The position numbers and the translations under genes were made by a program. The notes beneath the pieces were generated by a model. The model was given only the letters and a program-made list of their open reading frames with translations, was not told the DNA's origin and ran no database searches. Source: Lingula anatina (lineage: Eukaryota > Brachiopoda > Lingulata > Lingulida > Lingulidae). Taken from it: a DNA stretch of 41,212 nt. Each line of letters begins with the position of its first letter. Within the stretch, counting starts at the first letter, position 1. Of this stretch, positions 1 through 11,882 are shown piece after piece. The stretch lies in assembly GCF_001039355.2 (NCBI RefSeq), contig NW_019775394.1, positions 302,744 through 343,955 of the forward strand, read 5' to 3'.

Positions 1-525
1 GCTGTCACCTTGATTGGATAGTAAACGATTGTCGTAAAATCGCTAAATGATATTAAAACCGGGTGCATAAACTTGAAAACCACCTACAACAACCTTGGAC
101 TGCCACATTAATCCAATACAATGCAAACATAAACTATAACAAGTGGTTAAAGCCTTCAAACCGAATGTCGTAAAGTCCCCATATACCTCCATAGAGACAA
201 TAAAATATAGTAAGCTTCTGAAACAAGAAAAATCCAGTTCCAACATAATAATCGAAATAAAATACTGCCGGGCATCGGAGCGGCCTAAAACTTGGCACGC
301 TTACCACTAATACTGCAGGCTACATCATCCCGTCGCTCGTTTGTAAATTCCGTGCATGGCATACGCACAATCAAACCGTAAAAAACAAATTCTCGGGGTG
401 TCGTTGGCCAGGTCCTCTACAGTATCCAAATCAGGAAGTGACGTAACCGCAGAGGTCACCATACACCGGGCTTACGAAAAATAAGCCATGCCATTGGACG
501 CGTATTTTTTGATTGACGTTGAGGT
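1..525. repeat. Left terminal inverted repeat (truncated by window edge)
   Basis: Pairs base for base with 14640-15164; differences include one near 255 and one near 308. It carries no convincing coding region; the short open frame at 43-246 is a by-product. The inner edge is at 525, and the first transposase ATG is at 572, so the repeat probably also supplies the promoter for the gene at each end of the element (inference). Confidence 0.93.
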
Positions 526-571
526 CAACAGAGGTCATGTTTAAATCTGCTTGACAACGGTACGCGTCAAG

Positions 572-3500
572 ATGTCCGCAGTGTCAGAAAAGGGATCAGA
601 AGAATTGAGCGTACTTCCTCCTACATCATGGTAAGTAAATAAAATATACAGACGATGGTTTTGTCTCATCGGTATAATGGTTTTAAATAACATGGGTTTT
701 TATAACACTGCTGATATTGATAATAATATCGGTAATCTAATAAGAAAATTCAAATTTTGAACGTTATCCTTCTATGATTTTAAAAAAAATGTCATCTATC
801 ATCTGATCTCTATCTCACTTCAAGAAAATGTAAGAGGTATTGAAAGTAAAATTTACGAAATTAAAGCACACTGGCATTAGACCCCCCCCCAAAAAAAAAA
901 AAATTAATTAAAATAAAATAAATGAATAAAGAAACAATTGTCAATGATAAAAAATATATCAATTTTTATTCTTGGAATATTCATTATTAGTAACTAAGGA
1001 TTTAATATTACATATGCTTCATGATTAAATAAATATATGCAGCTATATATAGTGGTATCAGTTGTTTAACTCTAAAATTGCATCTTTATTCACTTTTAAA
1101 ATGTAAAATAATGATAATGAAAAAATAATTAACACTGATAATTATAATTGCTTATGGTTAAAATATATACATTTTTTCTTGTAGGATTATAGCTAACTAC
1201 CGCCATAGACCACTTATGCAGCCCATGAAGTTGTGTAGTATTTATAAATCTTATGAGCAAGCTGCTAACCAACATGGAGCAAATGCTGTAGGTTATTTAA
1301 CATTTGGTAAAATTTTAAATAGAGCATTAGGACTGCCAAAGTGGGTCAGACTCACTGAAAATGGTACGAAATACAGTAGCATCCGAGGGCTGGAAAAAAT
1401 TCCTGATTCTGAAAAAAGTAATAAAATTCTGGACTTTCCAAGTGGCATAACTCATGCCCTTACAGAAGCAGGTTTCACTATCTACATGTCTGACCAATAC
1501 CAGGTTGTTTCAATGAAAAATACAGAATCCATGTCGGGGGGCACCCGGGTGGTGAAGAAGTTGACCATAAATAGCAGTGGGACAGGAAAGCTCAGATTCT
1601 CTCACCTGAGCCATGATGTGCCCCTTGAGAAAGTTGGTGTTGAGCCATTGAACAGCTTGGCTGCACATAAGGTGCATACTTTCATAAACAGTATTAACAG
1701 TTTGATTCTCTGCACGAGCAGCGAAAAAGAGAGATCTGAAATGTGTTGGGGTGTATCCCCATTCAATGCCAGTTCAAGCAAGTGTACCAGCTGTTTGCGG
1801 TGCATACGTCGTAGCCTCAAGAATCATATAGACCAAACAATAGAGGTCAGTGAAGCTGACGACAGAGACCTTCAAGCTATAATCAAAGAACTCCACCCCA
1901 CTCTTGCAGACAACGAGAATTTCTGTGAGTTAATTAACTCTCAGGTAGCTAATGTTGGTGAGACTGACAAGAGACGACATCGTTGGCAGGGGCGTAACCA
2001 GACCTTTAAAAATTGTACGCACAGATTTGTAAAATTCCCAGCAAAATGTAGACTAACGCAAGAGATGAAGGACAGCGTAATTACAGCATATGTGCCACAC
2101 ATCGCAGCTTAATTTCCATTAATAATAAAATCATCATTTAGTCAGAAATATTCTCGCAATTAAAAAAGTTTCAATATTCTTATTACCCAGAACGGTATAT
2201 TTATTTTTAAAAAAGGAGGCTAGCTTCGCATATGTGGAACCCCCTTCCAATAATCCTGGATCCACCTCTGAGTTGAACTAACATACGGTTTCATTCACCT
2301 TACATGTGGATGCATGGCTCCCAAAAACAACCAATTGTACGACACGACAGAGCTCTGATACATCTAAGTTTAATTATTTGTTTGTAAAAATTGCCCATGT
2401 CACCCTGTTAGTTTGGAGGGGTAAGCTGGGTCAAAATCCTTTGAAGCTTTGCAGGAAAAATTTTTCCTTTGTTTCTCTAGCTCCTTCTTAAACCTGGTGT
2501 CCAGATTTTATCTAGTGACCCCAGGGTTGTGGGAGCTGCTCTTTGAAAATAACACTCAGGTAAAGGAAGTTTCAGTTAGATGGACAATTAAGATAGGACT
2601 TGTTAAGGTTACAGGCATTGTTTACCTCAATTGTATAGGCACCTCAGGGGGGGGGGGGGGGGTGCCTATACAATTGATACAGAGGATTTGTACATACAGG
2701 TGACTTTAATAAGCAGAGGATTTTCTTTTATATTCCGCGAAAAATACACTAAATTTATATAAAATAATATCATGGTTGGCCAAAAAATTGTACGCACAGT
2801 GCATCCGTGCGTATGCCTGGTTACGCCCATGGTTGGGACCCTAGGTAACTCAGTCTAACTGCATTATAATTTTTCTGAACTTCTTGTTACTTTGAATCAC
2901 ATCAGACTTCAACATTGGGGATTGGCAAAACCATACATATGTTAATGTTACAAGTATGTCATTTGTAAAGAAATTCTTTAAAGCTTCAGCTTTGACCTCA
3001 GAAGTCTGATCTGATGACTATCCAATCATAAAATCAAAATATATAATGATCATCTGTAAGGTAGTTATGACGGCCTGAAATGTATTTACATTATCACTGG
3101 AGCAGTTCTAACTCAGCATATCCTCTAAAATTTTAATGAGTGAAAAAGAAAAAAAAAAAAAACATAACCCCGTCATTGTGCCTTCAAAAATTTTAATTTG
3201 AAAATATGCATGTGCAAATTTTGTGGATGTTTATTACTTTTTGCATGTTGTTTTATTGTTTAACCTGAATTTTTTATAAACTAATTTTTATTATTTGTTG
3301 TTCAGTTCATTCTAACTTTGTTTCCATTTAACATGAAGCAACTGGAGAAACAGATTCCAGACCGGTGAGTGCATTTTATGTTTAAACAATTAAATACACT
3401 TTTAGCATTTATTTTTATGAGAGAGAAAAAATAGGTGCCGATTAATATTATTGTTGTACACAGTGATATGATTAGCTTTCAGTCAATAATGCAATATTTC

Positions 3501-6367
3501 AATTAAAACTTTTTTTCTGTTGCAAACAATGTCAATATCATCATCCTCATTTATTTTAAAACTTATATGATATTTAGAATTACACAACAACTTCATAATA
3601 AAACACATCAGTGTATTATAACAAAATACTTATTATGTGTGTCATATTTCAGAATAATACGCCTCTGTTTGTCCCTATGGGCGAGAAGTCCAAAAGCATA
3701 TGACACTCTCAAGGATAGTGGGTTTCTCATCCTTCCATCCACAAGATTATTACAAATGTACAAAAACAGTATACCTCAGACTTCTGGGTTTCAAGATGCT
3801 CAATTTAGATGGCTACACCTTGAAGCACAGCGCTTGAATGTGCCAAGTCATGGACGCAGAGGAGGCATAATATTTGACGAAATGTCAATACAGGTACTAC
3901 TTGCACTATGCATGCAAGCAAACATACTTATAATCAAGCTATGTTACTGTTATGCCAGCATGGTTATCATTGACTGGTGAATTTTTATTTTATGTATGTT
4001 GCTGGTACAAAAATCTCCTTATTGCACCCCAACAGTTTTTTTCTTACATATTATATTGCACATGTTTGTATTATTTCTTACAGGAGGACTTGCAGATGAA
4101 CAGGGAGAATGATGTGCATACATCGGTTGGATTTGTTTCCATCAGTAATGAAAGTGATTACATGCAGAAACTGATTCATGGTATGCATATGCCTATGGTA
4201 ACTTTGCAGAAACAGTTCATGCTGATTAAATCATGAACTAATATTTAATATTCCATTAAAAATATATATTTTAAATCTTTTATAGTTCTTATCATTTTAA
4301 TTATTCCAACTTGATTTAACTGTAATTAACAAAACAGATTAAAGTTAAGCTGACAATGAACATGCCTTAATTTCTTAGTAGTATCAAGAATAAGGTGTTT
4401 CATGGCCCCTATTATTAAAATTAAATTAAATTTGATGCTTAGGTATAACTAATGGAAAAAGAAATGAACTTCATTTTTTTTTAACTTTTTTTTTTTACTT
4501 TTAGAAAAAAAAAGAAATCAAGCTGGCAGACCATGCCCTCCAGATGATTTTTCTGGGGGACACTGGTTTCAAATTCCCTATTGCACATTTCTCAACAATA
4601 AATGCTGCTACAGCCCCAGAACTTTACACTGTATTTTGGAGGGCAGTGTCACATTTGTATTGCTGGGACTTTATAGTAGGTTCACATTTTCTGTCATTAT
4701 TCAAGTTTTGCTTTGAAATTGTAGAAAATTGTAAAAATGAAAAGGACAGCAGGCAGTTTTCAATTTTTTGTACATTGAAGTGTTTGAGATTGAAGATTTC
4801 CACAGAGTAAATCTGTGAAGCTATAGTGTTAAAGATTGGTAGTATACAGTTTTCATTAACAGGTAGATTATGCATGCTTTGATGGAGCTGCTAACAACAG
4901 GTCTTTTCTGGAGATGCATTTTGATGGGAAAAGTGCAAAGGAAAGGCAATATAGAGCTAAAGACCCTTATGATGGTAATCACGAAGTGGTTTTCATCATG
5001 GACAGCAAGGTATTTTATCAAATCAGATCATCAAATCAAATCATCTTTTGCATGTGCTAAATTTTTACTCATTGTCTATCCTGAAGCTAATTTCAAATTA
5101 AACCTAGCTTTTTTTTTCTATAGGAAATGTCCTGCCACTTAATGAAATTTGAGAACATGATAACTTCTCATCTGTAGTTGCATTATGTGATTGTATTTTA
5201 CTGTGAATCAATGTTTTTCTATTTACATTTCTTCAACATCTCTGCAAATTTGTACATTTATCATTACAAACATATTACAATTGTTGTAATATTTTCCCTT
5301 TACATTTTAGCACAGTGTGAAGAAAATACGTAATAATTTGCTGAAGAGCAAAAGTACCGCTGGTAAAGGAGGTAAACTATTGTTACATAATGGCCACCCC
5401 ATCCTGTGGGACCATTTTGTAAAAGCATATGAGTGGGATTTACAAGTAAACTCTATGCGCATTCATCACAGATTGACACAGGAACATATTTATCCTGACC
5501 AAGCAGCGAAGATGCGGAACAAACTAGCAGCTGAAGTTTTGAATGATGACATGTTGCACTTGATGCAGGTACATGTATAAGACTCAACTTTTCTTAAAAG
5601 TAACTAAATATAGTTAAATTTAAATATCATTTACCTATCTAAATAACATAATAAGTCTCAGATTTAATTCCATTCATAAACTTGTTTAAGGGTGTATATC
5701 TATCAATAAACAATAAAATTTCTAAACCTGCAACTAAAAATATGTTTTAGTGCCTGGACTTTCTGGGCTGTTGAAATAAGTATTCATACAATGATGACTA
5801 ACTGTAGCAGAGCTGTTTTTATATTTTCAGGCATACTCAAAGGTTGTCCCAACAGATTTAAGAGGCACAATTGCTTTACTTGAACAGACGAGTAAATTTA
5901 TCTCAATCATACATGACCTCAGACCAATAAAGGACAGAGGGGATGAACGTCTGGCCACATTAAGATCTGTATGGGATTGGTTCGAGAAATGGGTGACAAA
6001 TACAAACGACCAGAAGCACCTCTTCTCCCATCAAACTAGGGATGATTTGTCATCATCTATTTTAGGATTTATTTCTTATGTTGACAACAAATTGCTGAGA
6101 TTCCCTTCCACTTATGTTGTTCCAGCCCGATTGAACTCTGACCTGGTAGAAAATTTCTTTTCTTCACAAAGGGCTATGTGCAATGGGGCCAATGCCAATC
6201 CGACCTATTTGCAGTACTGCAAGGCTGTGAATACCATCATTATTAATCAGGGGGCTCAGTCAAAAAAGTGTAACGTCCAGTCTTGTTCAAAAGCTGGCTA
6301 CTCTGCACTTCCATATAAGATGCATGTGAAACAGCCATTCCGTGCAAAAAGGCCTAGACTTCTGTAA
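572..6367 (+). CDS. P-element/THAP9-like transposase, multi-exon
   Basis: Role (family knowledge): cut-and-paste transposase with an RNase H-like core. Exons supported by splice sites and frame: 572-630, 1185-1944, 3306-3364, 3653-3893, 4084-4180, 4515 or 4530 to 4675, 4863-5009, 5311-5568 and 5831-6367 (TAA). Junction phases agree, for example a TG|G tryptophan between the first two exons. Family marks are LCLSLWARSPKAY then FDEMSIQ (an acidic residue of the catalytic core), GFKFPIAHF, the VDYACFDGA block, a KKIRNNL block followed by LTQEHIYPDQAAKM, and the C-terminal LNSDLVENFF...GANANPTYLQY signature. The N-terminal part (about residues 1-270) lacks a THAP zinc finger and has a CxxCxxC cluster instead. 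The end of exon 2 is the least certain boundary: the frame stays open to 2112, but that tail resembles a repeat also found near 2786-2830, and CAG|GTAGCT at 1944/1945 keeps phase. All nine exons are open, so the gene looks intact. Confidence 0.85.
2628..2676. repeat. Perfect 16-bp inverted repeat around a poly-G loop
   Basis: CAATTGTATAGGCACC at 2628-2643 is exactly complementary to 2661-2676. The loop contains an uninterrupted run of Gs from 2647. It lies in the long intron between transposase exons 2 and 3. It may be a small palindromic insertion or a replication-expanded G tract; assembly length of the G run is unreliable. Confidence 0.85.
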
Positions 6368-6404
6368 ATGGATGTTCACTTGATTTGTTTTCAAATTCAT
6401 TGAA

Positions 6405-7265
6405 CTATGAACTGGTATCCTCACAGGCATCACAAAACCATTTGGCTTCATTGTCTATAAGTTGTTGGTAAGTTTGTTCTGTCAGTTTGGCACATTTAGA
6501 ATGAAACCATTTGTCACATGAGTCGCATTGCACCCAAGTCCCCTCATGGTCACTTCTGCACTTATAGCAAAAATCCTCTTCCTGTTCAGATTGTATGTTG
6601 CTACCTGACGCTTCAGCCACAACTGGTACAGAAGAGCTTTTGCCTTTCCCTTTGCCCTTTCCCTTCCCTTTGCCAGTTGCAGATTTAGCTTTCTTGGAGG
6701 GAGGTTCATAGTCATCATCCATCAGCTCCTCATAAGGCACCTCCACCAATGAAGGAATTTCCTTGCTCAACAGTTCTTGTAACTGCCTGACAGTCATTCT
6801 ATTAGTGTACAGAAGCCCACAAGCTTTAGCCAATGTCAACAGTTCTTTCCGTTTCCAGCGATTAGTAGCAAAAAGGTCAGGATCCAGCACCAGCAGTGCC
6901 TTAAGTCGAGAAAGTGTGTGAACTTTACCTTTGGAAATGTCGCTACGCATGTCTTCCATTGTGACTTCAGTTTTTTTGGCCTTCTGTGCTGCTTCCTTCT
7001 TCTTCTGGAAGATAGCATGACGAAGTTGGAGAGTTTTTTTCTTTCCTAATTCCTGAATAATCTCTTTACGGTATGCATTGTTTGCTACCATCATGTAGGC
7101 AGTGACCACTTGGTGAAACAGATCACACAGCAATGTTGATTTCTTAATGACAGATTCTAGTACATCTCTTACAATGTCAAAATCGGTAAGAAGAGAACTG
7201 TGGACTTCATAATCAGCATGCACTTCAACTAACTGATAGTCCACAAAAAGTGAAGTCCAATGCAC
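6405..7265 (-). CDS. PHD-finger protein with basic Lys/Gly linker, transposon cargo
   Basis: Single open frame of 286 residues. A C-terminal PHD zinc finger spans about residues 233-281 with the full Cys4-His-Cys3 set: C233, C236, C247, C250, H255, C258, C278, C281, and Trp two residues before the last Cys pair. Trp244 before the second Cys pair is at a position often used in the methyl-lysine cage, so histone H3 tail binding is possible (inference). Residues about 194-210 are an alternating Lys-Gly tract with SKKAK just before it, a likely nuclear/DNA-contact segment. Residues about 135-170 (RKELLTLAKACGLL and RQLQELLSKEI) look like a SAP-type helix-extended-helix. The first 100 residues are helical and unrecognised. 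Its stop is 37 bp from the transposase stop, tail to tail. An additional upstream exon cannot be excluded. Confidence 0.8.
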   Translation of the reverse strand: MHWTSLFVDYQLVEVHADYEVHSSLLTDFDIVRDVLESVIKKSTLLCDLFHQVVTAYMMVANNAYRKEIIQELGKKKTLQLRHAIFQKKKEAAQKAKKTEVTMEDMRSDISKGKVHTLSRLKALLVLDPDLFATNRWKRKELLTLAKACGLLYTNRMTVRQLQELLSKEIPSLVEVPYEELMDDDYEPPSKKAKSATGKGKGKGKGKGKSSSVPVVAEASGSNIQSEQEEDFCYKCRSDHEGTWVQCDSCDKWFHSKCAKLTEQTYQQLIDNEAKWFCDACEDTSS

Positions 7266-9251
7266 AGCACAAAAACAAATCTTTCCGATTTTTCAGCCTC
7301 CGCGGAATGACGTCGGAACAGTGCAAGCTGGCCTTTACAACGCGCGACTGAATGACGTTTTTCCGCGCAGGAGTACCCCTTTCTCTTTTACACGGCCTTT
7401 CAACAGGCGTAATCTCGTTCGTCTTTCTTCGCGACTGAACAACGTTTTTCCGTAGGGGTCCTGCCTTGGTATTACGAGTATGTGACGGTCGTTATTGGAT
7501 TGTGACTGACATTTAAGAACATGAGATTTCAATGGAACTGAAAGATTTATATTGTTAATTCCTTTGAAAATTTCATTTTATTATCTTAGGTGCGCTACAT
7601 GTATATACTGTCGAAAGGCGTGATCATCCCGATCATAAGAACATCTCTCCTGAGGAAGCTTCCCCCGAGGGCTTATCATATTTTGTTATTCATCATTTCT
7701 CTTTTCTGATTTATCCCTAAAAGTTGTATTTGATCTATCAAGTCCAGTCCAATTCACAGTCGTCTCAAAAACCATTTTATTTAAATACAGATTACTTGGA
7801 AGCGATATCAAAGTCTATATTTAAAGCATGATCATTATTTCCATAAAATTGCAATGAATTATAATGAATAAGACTTGGTCAAAGGCCATGCTGTTTGATT
7901 GTTAAAAGTTTGGCCGCGGCCTTGAATAATGCAACTCTGGTTGCAGCAATGCAAGTCATTAGCGGACACATAACTGACTAGCATTTAACTTGTCGCTTGT
8001 ACTATAGAAATTGTTAATCACACTTGCGCTTACAATCTGGATTTTATAGGATACGTTTTAAGGTGTCTCCGGAGTAAAAATCATTTCACTGAAATCATGA
8101 TACACAGTCAGTGTATTTTTAATTTTTATTTTTTCAATTAATAAGGTGTATTAATAAAGATTCCTTTGGCGATCGCGATTTAGACTGCGGCAGTTTAAAT
8201 AGATCTTAAGTTTATTACACTGACGGACAAGATGTAGTGCTTATGCATTGAATCAGCGTGTGCAATGGTGCAACCAATCTTTAATTAATAAGGGAGTTGG
8301 AAGAACCAGCGGGTGACCGTTAAACGTTCTAATATTTAATCAACACTGAGCGGAAAACAAACAAAAAAGGATAAAGATGTGTCACTCTATGCGCTGGTGG
8401 CCGGGGAAGTTTTAACAAAGCCCGACTAACAACAATGTACGTCACGGTCACCTTCAATATTTCATCCAGCTAAAAGACGAAAACAAAAATACTTTAATAA
8501 TGTTGACTGGAGATGAATTGAAACATTTTTTTTTATTTGATGAATAAGTATTGCCCCACAACTGATCGTAGTACATCCCGCGATAAAATTTCGCTCGATA
8601 GACCATGTCTAGAACCATTAGTAAACCATTAGTTCTAAACTAGCTGTCATAAAAACCTTGCTTGAAAACTGAATAACTATTAGTATATAAGACCATTGTT
8701 ATTTTGCAAGGTTAAGCAGCGATAAATATGTTGATATATAGCAAACATCATCAATATGATGTGCCGTATTACGTATATAACAGGAGTACTTTTCTATTGA
8801 TGATGATATCTTGCTCACAGTGGGTGAAGAAGAGAAGGGGGGTGGTTAAACCACGTAAGTGAAGAATCACTGCACATTAAACGTGCATCGTGTGTCACTT
8901 TTACACGGTTTCTGCTAATGAAAATGTATCATATCGCAATATACTAATTTCTTCATCTAAATTATTTTTTCACATGAAAATAAGTAAATCGCCGCAAGTT
9001 AAAAACGGCTATTGTGTTTATAAGTTCTGGGCTTTGACAGAGAAGGACAGGCCTGCTTTAGATGACAGCCGGATTCGGTTGTTTTTGTATGGGGATTGCT
9101 ACCAGTAATTAACACAGTTTTCACTTGCAGCACCACTGAAACACGATGGTCGAGAGATGACTCATAAGCTGAGGTCAGTGTAACAAGCAGCATGGTGGCC
9201 AATAAGCTATTTAACCTTTTATGTAACCTCTCTCCAACCGCAGTGATGAAG
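7266..9251. other. Interior of transposon, no gene recognised
   Basis: No long or domain-bearing frame on either strand. At about 7343-7376 and 7425-7457 a GCGACTGAAxxACGTTTTTCCG block occurs twice in a GC-richer patch just upstream of the PHD gene, which may be its promoter region. The rest is AT-rich and unremarkable. Confidence 0.5.
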
Positions 9252-9293
9252 GCTTAAACCAAGTGTTTTGGTTTCTCACTTCTTTGTTTAAGC
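9252..9293. repeat. Hairpin upstream of ribozyme-like motif
   Basis: GCTTAAAC at 9252-9259 pairs with 9286-9293, and AAGTG at 9261-9265 pairs with 9277-9281, around an 11-base loop. It lies about 20 bp before the hammerhead-like motif and may belong to the same retroelement relic. Confidence 0.6.
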
Positions 9294-9313
9294 ACAGTCC
9301 CCCCTTTTTTCAG

Positions 9314-9372
9314 GACTCTGCAGCTGATGAAGGTCACTTGTTGACCGAAAAGCGCTTTCTGCAACCAGTCCA
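9314..9372 (+). ncRNA. Hammerhead-ribozyme-like motif, possible Penelope-type relic
   Basis: Seen: CTGATGA at 9325-9331 and GAAA at 9348-9351, separated by a perfect 5-bp stem (GGTCA 9333-9337 with TGACC 9343-9347, loop CTTGT). Outside these, GGACT and TGCAG upstream pair with TGCA (9361-9364) and AGTCC (9368-9372) downstream, giving a stem I with an internal loop. After GAA comes a palindromic AAGCGCTT that could form a very short stem III. This is the type I layout that Penelope-like retroelements are known to carry. An extra A (9332) between CTGATGA and stem II departs from the classical core, so activity is doubtful. No Penelope reverse transcriptase is nearby. Confidence 0.4.
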
Positions 9373-11649
9373 ACCCCCCTTCTTTCGTTTCCCCGCCGCA
9401 TTGTGCGTATCTCGTACAGTCGGCCCTTCAGGTCAAACACATACAGAGGCGAGACACCTCTCTCACATCATACCGAAGTGAAACAACAGCCGATAATATT
9501 GAATACGGCAATAAATAGTTATCTTACATAATTCGAATCAGAATTATAAGACGGACACTTTCTATCACCGTTGCCATCTCTTCACAAACACGTTATAACG
9601 CATCTAAGGGACTTTTATACTTCAATCTAAACTCTAACGTCCCAAAAGCAATCTCAAAGCTTTTAATCAGTGGCGCTGTCAAAACGCACGTCCCCAGGGG
9701 CCCAGTCCTGCATCGTGTTATTTTGATAAGAGTTTAACTAAGACATGAGCCGACCACCACCAAACAACGAATATTAAATCGCAACTGCAAAGGGGAGGAT
9801 GTGATGTGGTGTGAAGATAGCCACAGAGACAGAGTACAAAGTAAATGTACAGGAAAAACGAGAGGATGAAGACAGTAAGTGGTTTCATTCCTTTTGTTAT
9901 TTTCATAATATTAATTTATTTTCATTTTTGATAATTGATTCTCAATGTGTGTTGATAAATTACCAAGTCTTTGATTTTATTACATTCTCTATGTCTGTTG
10001 TAGTGGTACATGCATTCTTGTAATTCTCAATCCTGATACTTTCTCTGAATTTTTTTTTTAGTCAGACATGCTGTTCCCTTTACCCAATTATGTTTAATAC
10101 GTTATTACACATTATATTTTGATATCATTTCGTTATATCTTCACAGAAACCGTTAAGAAGGACACCGCACTGGAAAAAAGGAAAGGGCGATAGCAGCACT
10201 GAACAAGGGGAAGGTGTTGAAAGGGCAACGGCAGAAATATATGACGCGGGGGTCTGCCAGGCTAAAGAAGTGCTCAAATTGATGTGTGGAAAATAATTTA
10301 CACGCAAGGGCGATTTGATGTGTGGAAAATAATTTACACGCAAGGACGATTTGAGTCCACAGTTGTAGATTAGATAATATCACGGTATTCTACATGAAAA
10401 ATGTTAATATATCTCCTTTACGGTGATTGATTTTTACTTACTGTTTTTATATATATTGTTATTACAATGAGATCAGTACTTCTTATATTTGAACATATAT
10501 TTGTATATTATTTTGCTGTGATCCAAAGTAAACTGATATGTTTTAATTCAGGCCCAGTCTTGAAAGTCCAATTGGGGAGGGGAATGACCACAATACGCGG
10601 GAAGCTAAATCATCAATACACAAATTACAGAGTATTATTATCTCACTGATAGTAGGCATTTTAAAAACATCCTGAAAATCACGTATCACCGGGTATAATG
10701 TCTTCGTTTCACGAAGGGCGGAGAATAAACAATTGCATTCACAAGTCGCGTGAATGGGGTGCTTCACGAATCACGCTAAATAAGATGAACGTTTCACACA
10801 CCTCAAGAAATAAATAGCTGTATTTTCTACAGATTTATTCCAAAAGTGCATTTTTCTCTTAGAATTTGAGCAGCATCTATTTGATTTTGATTAAATACTT
10901 TAAGTTAGTCGGATATTTTAGGTACATGTTGTGTTGCGTTTCTCTTGTTTTTAATTTTCCCATATTTTTAATGTTATTTTATTTCTTTAGCCTACGCATT
11001 TTGTAGGGGTTTTGGTGACAATATTTCATCTTTCTTTGGAAGCTAGGCTTCATCGCCTTACTCAATGTGAACAAAAATACCTAATGAGTGTAATATTTAA
11101 AACGGGGTCGGGCAATTAGGGCACACATAATTGGCATGTTATTTAACGAGCGGCCTCTCTCTGCAAATACATTAAGTCGATGGATAAGTAGTAGTCGTTT
11201 TCGTTTTCATCATATGTTTACCAGATGTCGGATAAATAATGGAAAAAGCCTGACTACTTATGAATCTGTGACATTCCTATAATTGCACTTTTGCTTAGAT
11301 TTTGTTCTGGAAAGTCGTATTTAAATGTGGTTCGTATTTATTTGCGTAATTATTTTACTAGGTAATTTTTTTAATGGCATTCGCTATTGTTTAGGGTGTG
11401 CGTATAATGAGTGTACAAAATAATACATTAATTAGTGTAAGATTGCTTTCCACATGTGAAAAATAGTAGCTGTACATGTATTGCGCTTTATAAACATAAT
11501 TCCCACTGCATTGTAATGGTTATTGTTTTTTTTTGCAATAAATTACTATAATTGAAAATTCACAAGCCTTCCTCTCACTAAATGAAATGCTACTTGAATT
11601 TGAAACATTATCAGTGCTAGAAGTAATTGAAATAACTATAATCGTTCTT
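9373..11649. other. Interior of transposon, no confident gene
   Basis: Mostly AT-rich and without recognisable coding capacity. A charged frame around 9811-9872 ends at a GTAAGT donor, and a Lys/Arg-rich frame follows a CAG acceptor at about 10147; the two could splice to a very short product. There is no in-frame ATG in the first part, so I do not call a gene. Confidence 0.4.
10276..10355. repeat. 36-bp direct repeat, about two copies
   Basis: A unit beginning GATGTGTGGAAAATAATT occurs at 10281 and again at 10317, with one clear difference near the end (GGGCGA versus GGACGA). It is a local tandem duplication inside the transposon. Confidence 0.85.
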
Positions 11650-11882
11650 ATTTGATTAGAAAAGGGTAGCAAAGACTTACCTAAAATCGCCTTCATTTGA
11701 TCGGAAAAGGGTTATAATGACGTACCTCATATCGCATTTACTACATCGGAAAAGGGTTATAAAGACGTGTCAAAAATCGCCTATATTTGATCGGAAAGGA
11801 ATTGTAAAGAGGTTGTTTTTAGACGCCTATACTTGATCGGAAAGACGTAGTAATAGTGCAACTGCAATTTTAAGCTTAGGCA
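11650..11882. repeat. 45-bp tandem repeat, about 4-5 copies
   Basis: The block TCGGAAAAGGGTTATAA and its variants starts at about 11656, 11701, 11746, 11791 and 11837, a 45-bp period (46 once). Each copy also carries a degenerate CAAAATCGCC block. The array lies just downstream of the helicase stop. After it, CCTTTCCGAT near 11913 is the same core in reverse orientation. Confidence 0.88.

Noticed and set aside
1602-1820. Minus-strand open frame inside transposase exon 2
   Set aside because: Antisense shadow of a supported exon, with no motif.
9811-10210. Possible small two-exon basic protein
   Set aside because: Splice sites look usable, but there is no in-frame ATG and no known motif; chance is likely.
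11650-11882. CRISPR array
   Set aside because: A 45-bp contiguous tandem repeat with gradual drift and no unique spacers, in a eukaryotic transposon.
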